The position numbers and the translations under genes were made by a program. From JBMCLJ01 sp048615375 (GTDB lineage Bacteria > Patescibacteriota > Dojkabacteria > JAOAGR01), in assembly GCA_048615375.1 (NCBI GenBank), contig JBMCLJ010000054.1, positions 1-9,950 on the forward strand: a stretch of DNA of 9,950 nucleotides, in the 5' to 3' direction. Shown piece by piece: positions 6,346 to 9,950 of the stretch (within the stretch, counting starts at the first letter, position 1; the number at the start of each line of letters is the position of its first letter). Under the pieces are notes generated by a model. The model was not told the DNA's origin. It saw only the letters and a program-made list of their open reading frames with translations, and searched no databases.

Positions 6346-9300
6346 ATGAAGCCCTCAGTATTTTCCAACTCAAAGATCCTCATTGGAGGTATTGCTTTTC
6401 TTGTTGCCTTTGGTGTACTTGGTTGGCTGTTAATGCTTCGTGCTAATACAGACCCCAATAAAGTATCTCTATCTACTGTCTCTGCGAATAGCTTTACAGT
6501 AACCACATTTACTGACTGGAAAGCGTCTGCAGAATTAGTAGTCGCAGACAACCCTGAGTTCAAAAACCCCATCACGTTCAATGATGAACGGGATTATTAC
6601 GAAAATGCTTCCAAAGGTAAAAAAACACCTCGTCATTCACATGTGCTCGTTGCCCGGAATCTGGAACCAAATTCTGAATACTACTACAAGGTTAAAACTA
6701 CACTTAATACTCGTTATGAAGAGGAAACCTATATTGTGCGAACACCTGCTGTTGATAAATCCGTTCAATCTCCTCAACCAGTGTATGGAGAGATACTTAA
6801 TCAGGACGGTAAACCACAAAAAAATATCATTGTGGAAGTATACGCCCAAAAGGCTTCCGGCGTGCGTTCATCGACAATTTCAACCTATACTTCTGAGAAT
6901 GGTACCTACTCTCTCGACCTTTCGAATCTCAGGACTCATGATTATCAGGAGCCCTGGAAGGACGAAGAGGGAACTCCGTCTGAGTATTTTGTGACAGCGT
7001 TAAGTACGAATGAGCAATTCCAGATTACTGTAGAAGACAAAAATGAACTGAATCCCGCTCCAACATTTTCGTTTCGTGAAATTACGAGCGATTATGCACG
7101 TAATAACAACCTTCCAGTGCTTGCTAAATTAGCTCCAGGAGCTCAGGCAGAGTCGTATGGCTGTGCTGCTGGAGTAAATGATGGCGCAGATTGCGGTTAT
7201 GATTGTGATGGAAATAATGACTGGGATCCACAGACCATAGGCAAATGCGACGCCGGAGTCTGCAAAAAAGATGGCAGGCCAACCGCGTCCTGTGGGAGCG
7301 GAGACCAACCCAAGGAACGGCACCCCTCTCCACCCAAAGAGCAAAACAATCCTTCTCCTCCATCTTCAGGTTCCACACAGAGCTTAAGCTGTTCTGAAGA
7401 ATTTGACGGCAACGTTGCGCGATGCTGTACAAAATTCTCCGGAGGCAGTGGTGACTGTGGAGCTGAAGTAACCAATCAGGGATTGCCAACCAACTTGAAG
7501 CAACTCAATCCTGGAGCACGATGGGAACACTGTAAGCACGAAGCTGCAAACTTTATAGCACAATGTTCACAAGAAAACCCAAAACAGGGGTATGGTGAAG
7601 GTTGCCAGCAAGCTCCTCACAACCCTGATGAGTGGTTTCAGTGCATTGAAGGAGCGAAATCCGGTGAAGATAATGCCCGGGTATGTTTTGATGGCCAAAC
7701 ATTCGGCAATACCTACAAGGTAGGTGAATACCTGTGCGGAGGAGGTACACCGGAACCAAAGCCAGCAGACAAGCCAACAGTAAGGGTTGAAAAGAGCTGG
7801 TGCAAGGTAGAAAACAATGAATGTGTCATTACTGTCAAGTATTTTGAGAATAACGGTGGCCCGATTCAGACAAAAAAGCGCGTACCTGGCAATCAGTGCT
7901 CGCAGGATAGCTCAAATAGCGATAATATTTTCTGCAGTAATATCAAGCACGATCCTGTCACCAAGCCTTGCGACACGTATCGGGAACAGGGATTTGACGT
8001 ATTTGATGAAAAAGAACACCCAATAGAATTTGTAGAGCTATGCCGCGACGATAACCTTCCAGGCAATCTTGGATGGGCATGTTCAAAAGAAAAGGGACAT
8101 TATCGTGATGAAAATGGTTTGCTGCACTGTGGGCGCGATCCTAATAAGCATATGCATCAGGAATTTGAAGGAGTACTAAAAACTGAGGAAGGGTATACCA
8201 AGTGTAGTAATACACTAAGGCAAGGAGAGGTGAATGGAAGGATATACTGTGTTAAGTTCTTCAATCAAAATCGAGAAGCGCTAAGATACCATGCTTGTTC
8301 TAATACTATTGGAGTTTTCCAACTTAAGGTAGAGGACCAATCTTACCATATCATGAAAAACATTCCATGCGCAGCGGAAGATATATGCGTTGATGCGAGG
8401 GAGTACAAGAACTGGTTATTTGATAAGGAAGTGAAAGATGGTGAGATTGGTGTATGTTTACCCAGAAATGGATCTGAACTTTCCAAGGAAGAGAAATCGA
8501 TAGACCATGTTTGTAAAAGGAGAGACCAGGTTTATGCCGAACAGGTACAATTGCTCCAACGTTTCCCGGAATATGAAAACAAACCTGAGCTTATAAGCTG
8601 TATCGCCGGAAATACTGCTCGTTCAGAAGCAAGGAAGGCCTACGCTCGTATACTTGGAAGAAATCCTACGAATCAAGAGCTTACCGAAACCTGCGGATCT
8701 GACACACAACTAATTTACGAAGAAAATTGTGGATCAGGAAATGGTAATCGAAGACAACCTTATGGCGGTATACTTGACACAACACAATACCAATCTTGTA
8801 AGCCTCCATTAACCAAACTGGAATATAAGAATAAGATATTCTGTGTTACCCATGCAGTTCACGGTTATCGGGATTTAAAGGAGAATTCTATTTGCAATGT
8901 TACTGACATATATATAATTAAGCTTGATGGAGTAAAGGTTGAAGCTGGATATGATAACTCATGTGCTAGCAATCTTATTTGTAAACATCGTCAGGCTAAT
9001 ACTTCTGAGGCAATTTACGGAGAATACGGGGAATGTGTAATTCCAGATGTGGGAGTAGATATACCAGTAAGTGGACAGAGTACTGGTAGCATCAATAACT
9101 ATTTTGATTTTGATACTAGTGTTAAAGCTGAAGAACATGTAGTCACTGTTTCGTCTAGACAAAAAATTCCTGAAGGCAGTTATTCAACACTAGACGGACA
9201 AACTATCAGTATTCATTCCCCCTCAAAAGTAAACTTCTACGAAGACAAGAATGGTAACGGCGTACGGGATAGTGGCGAAGAGATAATTACTTCGAGACAA

Positions 9301-9921
9301 TTCACCCTTGTTAAACAGGCTGAAGCATTTTCCTACAACCTCGTAAACGGGTGGAACGCGGTGAACTTCCCGTTTTATAAAAATGCAGAGTCATTCTACA
9401 GCGCAAGTGATATCATTGCGGAATCCAGGAACCAGGGTGCAGAAATTATCTCAATCAAAAAATGGGCCGGTAAATGGGTTGAATATTCAGTCGAAGGTTC
9501 ATCTGTATATGGAAAGGATTTCTCAATACAACCTAACGAAGGTTACTTCGTGCGGACTATTCGGGCAGGCAAACTTAATATCTTTGGCACTACATCGACT
9601 GAACCATTCCCTCAACAACTACTGAATGGATGGTCGCTCGTGGGCGTTGCTCCGGGTTATGGAGAAAACAATCTAACTGCATATACGCATACGGAATTCG
9701 GAGATGGCATTAAAGCCTTCGAATACATACGGATAGTGAATAAAGAAGATCCATCGATACAAATGAGCAATGTGACACGCTTCGACAGTGGTGTGTACCG
9801 GGGCGTAAACTACACGACAGGACAAGATGGCAAAGCGAAACAGTTCGGGCTTGATTTTACAATCGATGAAATGCAGGCTTATTTTGTCAAAACAGAAAAG
9901 AAAACTGTATTTACGCCGTAG
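6346..9921 (+). CDS. Giant cysteine-rich, multidomain surface protein with N-terminal membrane anchor
   Basis: Counted from ATG 6346 this is 1191 residues. Residues 11-31 are a hydrophobic signal anchor. Residues 38-134 resemble a fibronectin-III/purple-acid-phosphatase-N-type domain (strands, then LEPNSEYYYKVKT). Residues 143-230 resemble a carboxypeptidase-regulatory/CnaB-like fold (VYGEILNQDGKP, then SENGTYSLDL). Residues 273-897 hold 40 cysteines, an even number fitting about 20 disulfides, broken by a Pro-rich linker near 311-328. Two six-cysteine modules close this region. Around 750-770 ARKAYARILGRNPTNQEL faintly recalls DUF4214. An EF-hand-like loop DKNGNGVRDSGE lies at about 967-978, followed by two GW domains. 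The frame is open from ATG 6250 (1223 residues), but that start would add a charged 32-residue tail before the anchor and leave 13 bases to virB4, so 6346 is preferred; neither has a Shine-Dalgarno site. No LPXTG motif or second span was seen. Probable roles are adhesion or cell contact, by inference. Confidence 0.7.
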   Translation: MKPSVFSNSKILIGGIAFLVAFGVLGWLLMLRANTDPNKVSLSTVSANSFTVTTFTDWKASAELVVADNPEFKNPITFNDERDYYENASKGKKTPRHSHVLVARNLEPNSEYYYKVKTTLNTRYEEETYIVRTPAVDKSVQSPQPVYGEILNQDGKPQKNIIVEVYAQKASGVRSSTISTYTSENGTYSLDLSNLRTHDYQEPWKDEEGTPSEYFVTALSTNEQFQITVEDKNELNPAPTFSFREITSDYARNNNLPVLAKLAPGAQAESYGCAAGVNDGADCGYDCDGNNDWDPQTIGKCDAGVCKKDGRPTASCGSGDQPKERHPSPPKEQNNPSPPSSGSTQSLSCSEEFDGNVARCCTKFSGGSGDCGAEVTNQGLPTNLKQLNPGARWEHCKHEAANFIAQCSQENPKQGYGEGCQQAPHNPDEWFQCIEGAKSGEDNARVCFDGQTFGNTYKVGEYLCGGGTPEPKPADKPTVRVEKSWCKVENNECVITVKYFENNGGPIQTKKRVPGNQCSQDSSNSDNIFCSNIKHDPVTKPCDTYREQGFDVFDEKEHPIEFVELCRDDNLPGNLGWACSKEKGHYRDENGLLHCGRDPNKHMHQEFEGVLKTEEGYTKCSNTLRQGEVNGRIYCVKFFNQNREALRYHACSNTIGVFQLKVEDQSYHIMKNIPCAAEDICVDAREYKNWLFDKEVKDGEIGVCLPRNGSELSKEEKSIDHVCKRRDQVYAEQVQLLQRFPEYENKPELISCIAGNTARSEARKAYARILGRNPTNQELTETCGSDTQLIYEENCGSGNGNRRQPYGGILDTTQYQSCKPPLTKLEYKNKIFCVTHAVHGYRDLKENSICNVTDIYIIKLDGVKVEAGYDNSCASNLICKHRQANTSEAIYGEYGECVIPDVGVDIPVSGQSTGSINNYFDFDTSVKAEEHVVTVSSRQKIPEGSYSTLDGQTISIHSPSKVNFYEDKNGNGVRDSGEEIITSRQFTLVKQAEAFSYNLVNGWNAVNFPFYKNAESFYSASDIIAESRNQGAEIISIKKWAGKWVEYSVEGSSVYGKDFSIQPNEGYFVRTIRAGKLNIFGTTSTEPFPQQLLNGWSLVGVAPGYGENNLTAYTHTEFGDGIKAFEYIRIVNKEDPSIQMSNVTRFDSGVYRGVNYTTGQDGKAKQFGLDFTIDEMQAYFVKTEKKTVFTP
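8203..8457 (+). repeat. Six-cysteine module A within the surface protein
   Basis: Cysteines at residues 620, 635, 651, 675, 681 and 704 (numbering from 6346) give the spacing C-14-C-15-C-23-C-5-C-22-C. Between the first two is an x-NGRIY segment, and the third is followed by SNT and alternating hydrophobic residues suggestive of strands. It matches module B in order and nearly in spacing. The two are diverged at sequence level, so the duplication is old or the copies came separately. Confidence 0.65.
8797..9036 (+). repeat. Six-cysteine module B within the surface protein
   Basis: Cysteines at residues 818, 833, 850, 873, 879 and 897 give C-14-C-16-C-22-C-5-C-17-C. Shared positions with module A include KNKIFCV against NGRIYCV, CNVT against CSNT, CASNLIC against CAAEDIC, and GECVIP against GVCLP. 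I do not recognise the module as a named disulfide domain. Confidence 0.65.
9241..9282 (+). other. EF-hand-like calcium-binding loop in the surface protein
   Basis: The encoded EDKNGNGVRDSGEE contains the pattern D-x-N-x-N-G-x-x-D-x-x-E, which matches a canonical EF-hand or SdrD/dockerin-type calcium loop in spacing and ligand residues. It sits between the Cys-rich region and the GW domains, where bound calcium could stiffen the stalk. Confidence 0.6.
9334..9600 (+). repeat. C-terminal GW domain, copy 1
   Basis: Begins YNLVNGWNAVNFPF (Trp at residue 1003), passes through a KKWAGKWVEY strand pair, and ends with NEGYFVRTIRAGKLNIFG. The pattern 'L-x-x-GWN-x-x-x-x-P ... GYFV' recurs in copy 2 and is a frequent C-terminal beta-domain pattern in bacterial surface proteins. 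Confidence 0.6.
9613..9918 (+). repeat. C-terminal GW domain, copy 2
   Basis: Begins QLLNGWSLVGVAPG (Trp at residue 1096) and ends MQAYFVKTEKKTVF, parallel to the start and end of copy 1 (NGWN and GYFVRT). The middle is about 35 residues longer than in copy 1, suggesting an insertion in a surface loop. It runs to the end of the protein. Confidence 0.55.
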
Positions 9922-9950
9922 CTGTACTACCGAATTTAGTCAACTGGTCG

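Noticed and set aside
6581..6994. Open frame of 137 codons on the + strand
   Set aside because: It is a shifted-frame shadow of the fibronectin-like and regulatory-like domains, whose own frame gives clear domain patterns.
7124..7489. Open frame of 121 codons on the - strand
   Set aside because: Lies wholly inside the surface-protein gene, is rich in His/Leu/Arg as antisense frames of Cys-rich DNA are, and has no ribosome site; overlapping - strand frames at 7129-7475 are the same effect.
9922..9950. Terminator or next gene after the surface protein
   Set aside because: Only a 4-base-pair stem (GTAG/CTAC) is present, without a T-run, and the window ends too soon to judge.

Overview
The window looks like a chromosomal segment of an uncultivated bacterium, most plausibly a member of the Candidate Phyla Radiation (Patescibacteria, perhaps the Microgenomates side). 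This is an inference from gene style: a solitary VirB4-type ATPase with a Q/N-rich N-terminus, a very large cysteine-rich single-anchor surface protein starting with a fibronectin-III-like domain, a divergent GatC, and tightly packed genes. Base composition is moderately AT-rich by eye. TAG, TAA and TGA all act as stops, so nothing suggests a recoded genetic code. No rRNA, tRNA, CRISPR array, insertion sequence or attachment site was seen, and no gene-free stretch exceeds about 150 bases.

Left block, + strand (151-3917), probably one transcription unit behind a near-consensus promoter at 17-45. It holds a DUF2156/FemAB-like GNAT-fold acyltransferase, a single-pass membrane protein with a large extracytoplasmic part, a GatC-like amidotransferase subunit starting 4 bases after the previous stop, and a GT28/MGDG-synthase-type glycosyltransferase. 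The acyltransferase and glycosyltransferase suggest envelope or lipid modification; GatC is the odd housekeeping member.

Right block: the glycosyltransferase converges with a 766-residue VirB4-like ATPase on the - strand (3936-6236), only 18 bases apart. Divergent from virB4 is a 1191-residue surface protein (6346-9921; the reading frame opens at 6250). Its order is signal anchor, fibronectin-III-like domain, carboxypeptidase-regulatory-like domain, about 625 residues with 40 cysteines, an EF-hand-like calcium loop, and two C-terminal 'GW' domains. Within the Cys-rich part I find a duplicated six-cysteine module that I cannot match to a named family. The segment carrying it also has a marked shift in arginine codon use.

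Together the window reads as a cell-envelope locus: envelope modification enzymes on the left, and a secretion/conjugation-type ATPase sharing a divergent start region with a disulfide-rich surface protein on the right. A functional link between the last two is inference from position only.
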